Under the pieces are notes generated by a model. It did not search any database. It was not told the DNA's origin and worked only from the letters and a program-made list of their open reading frames with translations. From positions 1 to 64,000 of the forward strand of contig JAUFSD010000005.1 in the NCBI GenBank assembly GCA_033030425.1: DNA of 64,000 bases, written 5' to 3'. Below are positions 43,609-53,465 of this stretch, piece after piece. The DNA is from Verpa conica (taxonomy: Eukaryota > Ascomycota > Pezizomycetes > Pezizales > Morchellaceae). Positions within the stretch are counted from its first letter, which is position 1. The number at the start of each line of letters is the position of its first letter. The position numbers and the translations under genes were made by a program.

Positions 43609-45112
43609 CTAATTCCCAGGAATCATAGTGATTACCGCCCCTTTACGTACAACAATTGGCGTCTTTAGGAAATTGCCATCATCATCAAATCCACACCGGA
43701 GTACCAGTGGAGAGTGTACCATCTGTACAACATAGCTATCATCCCCATCGACTGAGCCTGAAATGTCTTCCATAATCGTGGGATCGTATGACTGTCCTGG
43801 TGTGATTGGGGATAGTATGAATGGCGATATCTGTTGGAAGATCTCCCTATAAAGCCTAGCAGCCCTTTCGACGATAGCGGACAAGGTTTTACGGCGTTGT
43901 TCTTCGTTTTCCCCTTTTGACAGAACTCCAGAGCACTCTAGAAGTTCATCTTCCACAAGAATAGTGTTATTGCGGAGGCAATCCTCATATCGGTCGTCTG
44001 CAAAGATCTTAGAGACAGTTTGGGCATACCATTCTCGCTTTGTAAGATCTAGTTATCACGTATCAGTCATCGAGTTCTTTTCTGATTCAAGATAGCGTTC
44101 GGAGAACTTACCTGTTCCTGAAAGGGAGTTATAGATATAATCTAAATTATGAAAGTTGTCCCGTATCGTGAGGGCAAAGCTAGGGCGGAAAACATGGCTA
44201 TACAATCTCTCGGTAATGATCGCTTCGATTTCTTTGGAGCTGATCGTAGTGTCTGGAAGATCATCATAGTAGAGGGCACTTTTCCTCAAAGACTCTAGAA
44301 GTGTCGGTGGAAGATCCTTATAGTTGATAGATGATATGTTCCGAAAGCACCGAAAAACCCATTGGTGAATCGCGCCGGCTAGGTAAGCAAATTCTGCTTC
44401 AAAGTAGTCGTCATCCCTAGTTGTTGTGCCGCTGGTATTGACTGAATTTGAAATCGTTACCGTGAGCTCTCTGATATTAAGCTTCTGGGTCTCAATGAGT
44501 GCTTGCGATTCGCTGTAGCTCTTGCTCAATCCATCATACAGTTCCTTCAACGTGTTGTACCCTCTCTTCCACGCCTCCTGATTTTCCTTCCACTGCTTTT
44601 CGAAATGAATGACATGGGCCTTTAGGTTATTTTGGAAGCCATCCCGTTCTTTACAGACCTCTCTATATTTCCCTTCATCAGTCTCGGATTTCTTTTGCAG
44701 ATCCTCCAAATCTTTGGCTAGCTTATTATATTGTACGCGGTAGGTCTCAAACTGCTTTTGGGACTCATTCTTTTGTTCATTAGACTCGGCCTCAAAATTC
44801 CCTTGTGAGATCTCTAATTCGGTTTTTAAATGTTCGATAATAATGTCTCGCTCATCGTCATGGCGGTCGTTGCTTCCAGATCCCTAATTTATATCTTAGA
44901 TGGATTTGAGGTATATGTCTGGGGTATCATACATTATGCCATGGAAAAACGGGAAAACGGGGAATTCTGTAGCTGCTCCCTGCTCGTTGCATGAAAGGTT
45001 GACTGTTGTGTGAAGGGTTGGGGTTAGGGTCGTCGGCGTAGGCCTCATTGATTAAAGGTTGGTCACCATCTGGCCTTCTAGACGTCTGGTTACTGGTGCT
45101 TCGCCTTATCAT
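43609..45112 (-). CDS. Coiled-coil protein of unknown function
   Basis: Exons 45112-44933, 44883-44112 and 44048-43609 join in phase to 463 aa. The introns are 49 nt (GTATGA..TTAG) and 63 nt (GTAAGT..CTAG). The start MIRRSTSNQTSRR at 45112 is the ATG nearest the conserved-looking N-terminus. Upstream in-frame ATGs, such as 45190, are possible. Residues 1-60 are Asn/Pro-rich and end FPVFPWHN. Residues about 70-205 are a Glu/Lys/Gln-rich coiled coil. The rest is globular and helical, with YFEAEFAYLAGAIHQWVFR and EDISGSVDGDDSYVVQMVHS. I believe similar proteins occur in other filamentous ascomycetes, but no function is known to me. A scaffold role would be a guess. Confidence 0.7.
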
Positions 45113-45271
45113 GGTATTTCTTCTGCCTGAAGATGGATTGAAATAATGGAGAAGCGTCATAATGTATCGTAGGAGAATAGTGAGACTCATGAATAGACTA
45201 TCTTCGTTGTCAGGTAACAAGACTGGGAGGTGTAAGAGTTGGCAATAAAGTAGTTGGCCGGCTGACTGCAC

Positions 45272-45959
45272 AGGCAGGCGCTATTTACGCGCTTTATGAG
45301 GTAATAAAGGCCTTGATTTACCCTAAATCAAGTATGAGTTTAGGAATTCTAGTGTCACGTCTTGATTGTGGGCTAACCGCCGGATGCGTATAGTAGATAT
45401 GTCTGTGATAAGGTTCATAGCACTATATCCAAGATATTCTAGGCTCTAGGCAGCAGTAATTTTTGATAGCCGGTGGTTCATAGAAACCTCGTGACATTAT
45501 ATTGGCATGAGTCCACTAAAATGCACAAGTACAGCCGGCTACAGGTTGGGTGCCTTGAATGATCATGGTCGGCTGTATGGTAGATGCCTTAAATGTTTTA
45601 GATAGTCGTAGTAGGTACCTAGGCGCCCAAACCCCCGTAGCATGCCTTAACAAGCGCTGTCTCCTATCGCCTAATATTTTGATGTAGCGGGATGCCTTAA
45701 CAAACAGTGTCTTTTATTATTTTGACGTAGCGGTAACTGTGTAGGCAACAATCTCATCACTAATCACAGATTTTACACACTCGTCTATGATTTTGATAAA
45801 TACACTACCTTGATCACCTTTCTGTAGAAAAATACGATATCTTTTGCACCACTTCCTATTGAGATTTTCAGCTGCGCAAATAACGGGCTGAAATTAACCT
45901 TAGCGACTTACTACTACTACGGCATATAGAACCATCCACCCAAGCAGAAACCACCCAAC
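45272..45959. other. Intergenic region upstream of the Hsp70-like gene
   Basis: No gene. A CTTGATTTA-CCCT-AAATCAAG palindrome lies near 45311-45332. The coiled-coil gene (minus) and the Hsp70-like gene (plus) are divergent here, so this space could hold promoters for both. Confidence 0.4.
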
Positions 45960-48574
45960 ATGAATAACGACCACCGACTGAGAGTGGGGATTGACTTTGG
46001 AACCACCTTTTCCGGGGTTGCTTGGGCATGTTAACACCAAAGGAATCTTTTATAGAACTATCGGACCGTGCTGATTGTGCAAAGATTCATACCGCAAGAC
46101 CAGACGATGTTGCCGTCATAAAGAACTGGCCAGGGGTGAGTATTTCAGTCTTGATCTGTGTCAAAGAGCCTTGGAGAGATTTGGGCCAAAATCTACTTCC
46201 TAAGATAGATTGAGCCCATGAGGTTGAATTTTGCTAAAAGCCGTAATTAGGGTGCCCGGAGTTCAGAGAAAGTACCAAGCGAAATATCCTATAACAGTAA
46301 AGGAGAAGTTCATAAATGGGGGTTTGAAATCAAGGACAGTGAAGAGAGGCTTGCCTGGATCAAACTTCTTCTCGAGCCAACCAAATATAGTAGCAACAAG
46401 TCTTCAACGATCACCCGGACAAGGGGCTTGATACCAAATCAGAGAATCAAGAAACCAGTTGATGTGATTGCCGATTACTTGGCTTGCTTGAGGAAACATA
46501 CCATTACAACTTTGAGGCGGAAGTACGGGCAGCCATTCCTAGATGTGACGCCTATCGATTATGTTTTGACAGTGCCAGCAGTAAGAATCCCGCTTAACAA
46601 TGGGTTCTCTATAGGGCTAAGATTACTAACTTTTTGCGAAAGATTTGGAGCGACTCAGCAAAGGAGTTAACTCTTCAGGCAGCAGAGTCTGCGGGTTTTG
46701 GTAGTAGGCTTACATTCGAACTTATGTCCGAGCCTGACGCTGCTGCTGCATGGACCCTCTTGCAGGAACTGAAACATATTTCCCTCAAGGTTAGATATAA
46801 TCGTTGTTATATCTATCCCTTTAGCTCTAAACTAATGGTCTCTACTAGGCGCATGATGCTTTTGTTGTTGTTGATTGTGGTGGTGGTACAGTTGTAAGTC
46901 AAGACTTTGTTACACTACATGAAAACGTTACCCCAGTCAGCAAAATGGAAAACCACCCCCAGCGCACCCTGGAACCTGAGCAGAATACTATCCTCAAGGA
47001 AGTCTCTGAGATACTGACTTGAAAAATTGCTCCTTAGAGGGTGGCTGGGTGGCCGGGAGGGATCCTACCATTTTGCTGATATCAGTTTTCTAAATAAATA
47101 GGCTAACAAGTCTAGGATCTTATATCATACGAGGTTTTGGCGACAGAACCGACCCTTCGCGTTAAGGAATGCGCCATAGGCACAGGAAGCTTATGCGGTT
47201 CCACATTTCTCAACGGAAACTTTGAGCAATTGGTAATATCGCGTATCGGCGAAAGGTAAGTAAATCATATACTCCACTATGCCTTAAACTTTATACTTAG
47301 TATACTTAGGTATAATAAGATGAAAACCTTACCGAGAAACAAAATGATGAAAGAGTTCGAGGAGGTTCTGAAACGAAGCTTTTCAAACTCTGAAGATGAT
47401 GATGTCTTTACTTGCCCCATTGGAGGGGTTGCCGATGACCCTGTCGCTGGAGTAGAAGATGGCGGTTTTATCATATCCCGGGAAGAAATGCAGGCGATAT
47501 TTGATCCTGTTATCGACGAAATAATTCTGCTTGTTCAGGAACAAATGACCATGGTTGAAGCCAAGGCTTTCTTAAATCTTTCAGTCTGATTTCCCCCTTT
47601 TTAAAAGTCAGATAATTTCCTTCTAATACAATTCTAGGCTATTCTCCTTGTGGGAGGGTTTGGTGCCTCGGAATGCCTTCATCAGCGACTGGAGAATGAG
47701 TTGAAGAGGGGTCGAGGGGGAAGAAACAACAAAAAACCACTTGAGATCCTCCAGCCACGCCATGCGTATGACTTCCTTGAAGTATATATCCAAGTTCAAA
47801 CTAATAACCAATAGATGGAGCGCTGTTGTGCGAGGGGCTGCACTTGGCATCCGTATTTCCAGCCGCACAGCAAGGCGGCATTACGGTACATCCTGTACAA
47901 CCCCATTCACATTTGGAAAACATCCTATAAAGAACCTCGTCTACGACAAATATACTGGGGAGGAGGGTTGTGCTAATTGGATGGAATGGTATATCAAGCG
48001 GGTAATATTCTCCATAGACCTAATTAACCTCAGGAGGCCATCTACTGACTTCAAACCAAGGGTCTCCAAGTCTCTGAGGAAGAGCCGATCGCGATTCCCT
48101 TTCATTGCCATATGAATGTTGACGGTCCGTTAAAGGTGACTAATATCCTTTATGAGTGTGAGGAAAACACAGCTCCTGAGTATTTAAATCAAAGTGGCGG
48201 TTGTAAGTCTCCTCAGAGTAACTATGCTGGCATATAGGGTGAAGTTAGAAGAGTCATGGCAAAACTAGGCGCCTTTTTATCCTTCAAGTAGCCAAGCGTT
48301 ATGGCTCTTCTAGCTTCTACCCTTACATACTAAAGTTGTTGATCAATGCTTACATCACATAGCTATCAAAGAGCTCTGCACACTTGTTTCGGACCTGAGC
48401 ACACTGCCAAAACATTTGTTAACCAGAAGGATCGGGCATAACCTAGTGCCATTTTACGACATCAACTTCAAACTAGTTGTGACAGTAAAGTCAGCTATGG
48501 TCATCGCCTTTCACCTGGAGTTTAACGGAGAGAAGTATAAGAACGGCGTAACAGCTAAATATCGAAGTGACTAG
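45960..48574 (+). CDS. Hsp70-like (actin-fold) ATPase with 11 exons
   Basis: Exons 45960-46025, 46085-46135, 46251-46580, 46643-46789, 46849-46893, 47116-47255, 47310-47583, 47638-47765, 47815-48001, 48061-48202 and 48363-48574 join in phase to 573 aa. The three nucleotide-binding signatures are visible: RVGIDFGTTFSG at the N-terminus (phosphate 1), FVVVDCGGGTVD across exons 5/6 (phosphate 2) and AILLVGGFGAS in exon 8 (adenosine). The size and VLTVPA..IWSDSAKEL pattern fit fungal Hsp70-like proteins related to HSPA12 rather than canonical chaperones. Intron 1 only works as a GC-AG intron (46026-46084). Introns 5 and 10 are long because each holds a MITE-like inverted repeat. Neighbours are typical recognition-type genes, so a signalling rather than housekeeping role is possible. 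Confidence 0.8.
46937..47079. mobile_element. MITE-like element inside intron 5 of the Hsp70-like gene
   Basis: Perfect 12-bp inverted ends TCAGCAAAATGG (46937-46948) and CCATTTTGCTGA (47068-47079). Removing it would reduce the 222-nt intron to about 80 nt, near the other introns of the gene. Confidence 0.6.
48235..48325. mobile_element. MITE-like element inside intron 10 of the Hsp70-like gene
   Basis: Left end TAGGGTGAAGTTAGAAGAG, right end the complement of TAAGGGTAGAAGCTAGAAGAG, TA at both ends, 91 bp. The 160-nt intron would be about 69 nt without it. Confidence 0.5.
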
Positions 48575-50555
48575 TTGTCTTGTATGAAATTGCTGGGGGG
48601 TTATTGAGCTGTGCTTGAAATTAGAACCTTTGTATTTCTTATTTTATACCAACGTAAAACACACATAGTACCTTTATCATAGGGGATTCCAGATTATAAC
48701 CATAAATTCCTCCATCAATGAGTTCTAAATATAATCTCTCATTAGGGAAGCTACATTAACTTCACAAATCCTATAAGCTATCCATTTCCGGGGTAGGGGA
48801 ATAGATAGCTGCCGGAAGGCTACGATTAAAGAAAGAAAGAAATACCATTCCTATATGGATAATCACTCGGTACAATATCGCATTCTCTTTATCACAGCTC
48901 ACCCCTAGCTCAATCCCAAAGTTATCTATTGTAGGGGGACAAAAATAACCACGCATCCACGTAGGAACCAAGCCGACTACCTCATACCACAAAAGCATTG
49001 ATATCCTACCCCTCATTTTCCTGCCGATTGTGGCTGCGAAATGTCTAATGGAAGCCGGTCCGAGCATGAGGTGTTGCTTTTGTCGTCGCAACGCAACCTA
49101 TATGTACCATAATCTGACAAGGTGACACACAAGGCAGCTATTGAGGTTGATGGATGGTACAAAAGTATTAATCTAAGCTAAATTATCTTTCTATGTTCTA
49201 TTGAGTCCCCATTTTACGTTTTTCTGGTTAAGTCTCGTTGGCCCCGCGTGCCAGCGTGCCAGAGCAGCCAAGAGGTTGATACGTCACGTAGATATCAATA
49301 GGGGTTAGAGGTACATAGCAACATGGCGGAAATCACCACTAAAAATTATATCTCTTCTCCAACCCTTTATGTGTTATGAGAGTAAATTTGAGCTAGATGG
49401 AGGCCAGGGGGTGTTGTCGGTGGGGGGATATATAGTGCAAGTGCTACATAGGAGGGAATAGAAAAGCAACCTAATTCCTGTGGTATCAACGAGAGATCAG
49501 CCATATTAAGCCCCTCAACAGTGGAGAAATTAATAATAGCTTTCAGAATCACTATAATCATGTAGAAGATGGAGCGTTATTTTTGTACATTTCTCTCAGG
49601 GCTCTGGGGCCTATTTCCAGGAGACTTCCGCCCCGTTGCTGTTGGTGCCCACGTGACGTATTAACCTCTCGGCCACACCAGTAGTCACGCTGCCTCTACG
49701 CTGCCTCCCTTTAAAACCCACCCCCTCAATCCGCAATAAACCCTAACCCAATATCAAATAGTATAGAGTAGATTACTAGAGATAGATGTCGGCCGCGCAG
49801 CGGGGTGAGGTCCCGACTGCGAGCTGACAACCGGGCAATTGGTGCTGAAGGCTTTATTCATTACTCAGCTCACTTTGTTCAGGGCATGTGACTCCCTAAA
49901 TAGCAACGGGGCCAGATTTACTGGGGCCTACGGCAAGACTGGACCTGGGTGTCTTCAGTAGTACGGTGCTCGAGCTTGGAAGCTAGCAGTGGTGTCATAT
50001 GCAAGCAAGGATTCGTTACCTCGTTCCTATTAAAATGCCATATACTCTAATGAAGTCTGCTAGGGTACATCACATTCTGATATGATGCCTGGTAGCAGCC
50101 AATGATCAGGCGAGTACTGGTAGACCATTATGATCAATTGTGGTGTAGGTAGCATCGGGTAAGTTAAAAACCCAACTGAGAGCCCATATCTTTGTAGAAG
50201 TCTGTTGAGTCAAAACTATGGAGTCTTATAGGCCCTGTAGCGCATGTAACCCATCATTTTCTTTACCCGATAGTGTAAGGATTTGTGTTTTGCCTATATT
50301 CCGAGATGTAGCTAGTCATACCTAGTATTAAATAGAAGCCCCATCCACGCACCTCTGCTATTCCATGGGAGGTGTATACTCCGAGAGCCCCAGAGCCTAG
50401 TTCACAACTCACCATCGCAATATAAACCGTATATGAGATATATTGAATAGACTTTAGAGATTAGTCAACTTCCCCCAATCAACTAAGGGGGTATAATACG
50501 GGATGTCAGAAGGCAATTATCACTTTCTTCGATAGCTATTCGTTGTCTGGGCTAA
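48575..50555. other. Gene-poor stretch
   Basis: No firm gene. A minus-strand frame at 48771-49091 (containing WYEVVGLVPTWMRGYFCPP and ELGVSCDKENAILYR) has a coding-like look and a possible GTGATT donor, but I found no partner exon or family. A short AACCCTAACCC tract is at about 49740. Confidence 0.35.
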
Positions 50556-52817
50556 GTAAATTTAGCGAGCTCCCACCCTAGAAAGCGTGCACGCCTAGAT
50601 CAACAGCCACCGTTTACCATTTTACTTATACCATCAAGCAATACTAATGCATCCCTCTGCGAGAATTCTACTTGGTTCGAGATCGAGGAATACAATCCAC
50701 CTAAAGACCCCGACACACAAGAGGGCTTCATTAACCTCTTGCATACGTTCTGCACTACAAATCGACTCCGGGAATGTCGCGCTGAGACCTGTAACAGAAA
50801 ACCTGAACTCAAGAGGGGAATTCCATTATGCTCATCATGGCCCGGGCTACAAGAGTGGGCATTGCAAGTAGCTGCATGCTACAGATCTAACTCATCAGAA
50901 GACTCTGGCAGTATGTACTCCTTGGTACAGGCTCTGACTGCTCATATCATGTATTGCGAGAGTATCAAGCCTGGGAAGAATCGGCATCCGCAAAAGGACA
51001 GCGAATTCATCGCATGGGAGGACAAGGTGATGTTGTCGGAAGTTCTAGAAGTGTGTTCCTGGCTGTGCGGTGTTTGTATCGGCGAATACGAGTTCTATTA
51101 TCCAACTCTTGAGCGGGCAGCCGTCGAAGAGGAATTTGCAGAGGCTATTGTAAACTCTCTTAGAAGAATGCGAGAGCTACGTCTTTGCCCACAACGCATT
51201 TGGTCAATTGCAAGGAACTCAGTTGGAGGCGAGCTAAATCTCCCTGCACTAGTAGGGAGCCTGAAAACAGATGTGTGGGGACGGGATGGGCATGAAGGGT
51301 GTTCATTCTCTCAGTGTGAGGACGCTATCAAAAATACGACTGGGGTTACCGCACGTCATGAGTGTGTAGAGAAAGATGAATGCTACATCTTAACTATACC
51401 AGAAGGGGTCCTGGAGGAGGCGACCAAGGACGGTACATCCACGGCGTGGTCATTCGAAAAGCACTCCATTGTTCAGCGCCATAGATCATTGGCAATCTCA
51501 CATGTATGGAGTGACGGGACTGGAACCGGCAGACACCCCCACGGTACTGTCAACCAGTGTCTATATCAGTTTTTTTATGGAAAGGCAGTGGAACTTGGTT
51601 GCGATGGTATATGGTGGGATACACTTTGTCTTCCCGCAGACAAAACCAGCCGCTCCTTAGCCATCAACAACATGCATATCAACTACCTCGGTGCAAAGAT
51701 AACTCTCGTTCATGATTTATACCTCCGGAATTTCGAATTTACCGAAGCAGAGAGCGCATGTTTCGCCGTTATTATGTCACCCTGGTTTAGCCGAGGCTGG
51801 ACCGCTCTAGAGCTGGCTTGCTCGAAGGAAGTGAAGATTATCTTTAAGGGTGGTCGTATCATTGATCTAGATAATGAGATCCTTGCAAAACCCACCAGCG
51901 GCGCAAGCCCTCTACATCAGCTTGCTACGACCGCTATTTTAGGGCTCAGACAAGGCAGACAGCGCGCGCTTGGCCATCAGGAAAATCAGGAAATCGTAAC
52001 GGACTCAAGCCTCGGAACACAGGCCTCAGTTGGGGGGATTCTGATGACCCTGGGACCAAGATTCACATCTTGGTCCAAGGATAGGGCAATTATTGCCGGT
52101 CTTTTCGCTGGAGTAACGGAAACGGCAGAGAAAGGTGAACAAGAGATCTATCGTGAGATCGTAGTAAAAGCCAGAACATTAGCAGTACAGCATCTTTTTC
52201 ATGGTGCAGAAACAATGACAGTGCCGGGATTCACCTGGTGCCCGACTGATTTATTCCGATTCCCACTCAGTAACACGGGCGATACCAAGATTGTTATCGG
52301 TCGAGATGGGACTATTGCGGGCGTCTGGAGATTTTCTTGCCTCAAGGATTATAGAACGGAAGATTTTGTCTGGGACAGCATTCATCCTTTGTCTCGGCCC
52401 GCTATGAAATTAGCCCTTCGAATGAATCACAATCACGCTCTCTTGATCCCGCATGTACAGCACCTTGCTAAGAGATGCTTGATTGTCAAAGTCATGTGGG
52501 GTCGCCGCGACGACCGTTTTCTTCGTGTGAAGCTTGTCGGCTTTGCCGAATTCCGACAAACATGGTTTAAGCCGCTTCCAGAAATGAGTGTGAAGGTAGG
52601 TGTCATGAGGGGCTTGAAAGAGCTGCCGTATGGTGTTAGTATCTGTCATTATGCCCTTGAGGTTCGAAGAGTTGCTTACCGGCGGGGAGGAAACTCATAT
52701 GAGAGTAGTGAAGATGAGAAGAAGTTCGATGTTGAAGGTGAAATTGATGATAGGGATACACCAAATATTACTGGCCAAGTCGATGAGGTATCATGTGTGT
52801 GTAATATACCGTTTTAG
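50556..52817 (+). CDS. HET-domain protein 1
   Basis: The frame is open from 50556 (after TAA at 50553-50555) to the stop at 52817. No ATG lies in the first 118 codons, and the text before 50739 (TILLIPSSN..WFEIEEYN) still aligns with the two paralogues, so an upstream exon must supply the start. Counting from 50739, the HET core runs from SLAISHVWSDGTGTG (about 250-264) through CDGIWWDTLCLPADK to SRGWTALELA (351-360). A Cys/His motif precedes it (His185, Cys188, Cys193, His207, Cys209, Cys215). HET proteins mediate heterokaryon incompatibility and cell death in ascomycetes; partner specificity cannot be read here. The gene faces HET protein 2 tail to tail, 650 bp away. Confidence 0.85.
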   Translation, partial: VNLASSHPRKRARLDQQPPFTILLIPSSNTNASLCENSTWFEIEEYNPPKDPDTQEGFINLLHTFCTTNRLRECRAETCNRKPELKRGIPLCSSWPGLQEWALQVAACYRSNSSEDSGSMYSLVQALTAHIMYCESIKPGKNRHPQKDSEFIAWEDKVMLSEVLEVCSWLCGVCIGEYEFYYPTLERAAVEEEFAEAIVNSLRRMRELRLCPQRIWSIARNSVGGELNLPALVGSLKTDVWGRDGHEGCSFSQCEDAIKNTTGVTARHECVEKDECYILTIPEGVLEEATKDGTSTAWSFEKHSIVQRHRSLAISHVWSDGTGTGRHPHGTVNQCLYQFFYGKAVELGCDGIWWDTLCLPADKTSRSLAINNMHINYLGAKITLVHDLYLRNFEFTEAESACFAVIMSPWFSRGWTALELACSKEVKIIFKGGRIIDLDNEILAKPTSGASPLHQLATTAILGLRQGRQRALGHQENQEIVTDSSLGTQASVGGILMTLGPRFTSWSKDRAIIAGLFAGVTETAEKGEQEIYREIVVKARTLAVQHLFHGAETMTVPGFTWCPTDLFRFPLSNTGDTKIVIGRDGTIAGVWRFSCLKDYRTEDFVWDSIHPLSRPAMKLALRMNHNHALLIPHVQHLAKRCLIVKVMWGRRDDRFLRVKLVGFAEFRQTWFKPLPEMSVKVGVMRGLKELPYGVSICHYALEVRRVAYRRGGNSYESSEDEKKFDVEGEIDDRDTPNITGQVDEVSCVCNIPF

Positions 52818-53465
52818 TGTTATATCTTTGAGTAAACTTCTTGAATTCCATTTTATCATAGCCTCTTCTATTATCAAGAAATGAAAATAAACGTTTTATA
52901 TACTATATTTACAGTACCTCATAGTGTTCTTATTCCAGAAAGCCACACGGACTATATCTACAATTGTAGTGGGGGTGCGTACCGTGGCCGATAGTTCTTG
53001 TCTATATTTTATTTGATGCTAACTCCTTATTTTATGAGGTCTATACTGCAAAGTAGAATATTAGAATTAGCACACAAAACCATGACCCCCATCCTGTATA
53101 GTACGCTATTAGTTGAGTTAGGGTTATCGACTTTCCACCTTTTTCTCCAAGAAAACTTTCCCAATGCCCGTGCTTTAGCTGCAGTTCCACCTCCTGTCAC
53201 GCGATAGAAAACGCTTGCCCACGGGGACTCATAATCGTGTCATGTGATAGCTACGATAACCCGCTCAACTCTGGACCTAACCCAAAAATTACTTTATTAT
53301 TGGGAAATTATACTCGAACCTTGCTATTTTTGACGGGTGAACTATTAACCACTGCGGCAGATAATACCTTGGGTTACTCTTACAGCTACAATATTCCTTT
53401 CTACATAGTATTTGCCTTATCTTTTAATCTTCCCATTCACTACAATCTTAATTATCTCTTCCTAC
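52818..53465. other. Intergenic gap between convergent HET genes
   Basis: AT-rich, with no gene called. Two frames (52998-53207 and 53237-53482, +) are rich in Leu, Tyr and Asn and show no family resemblance. The convergent 3-prime ends suggest terminators for both genes here. Confidence 0.4.
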
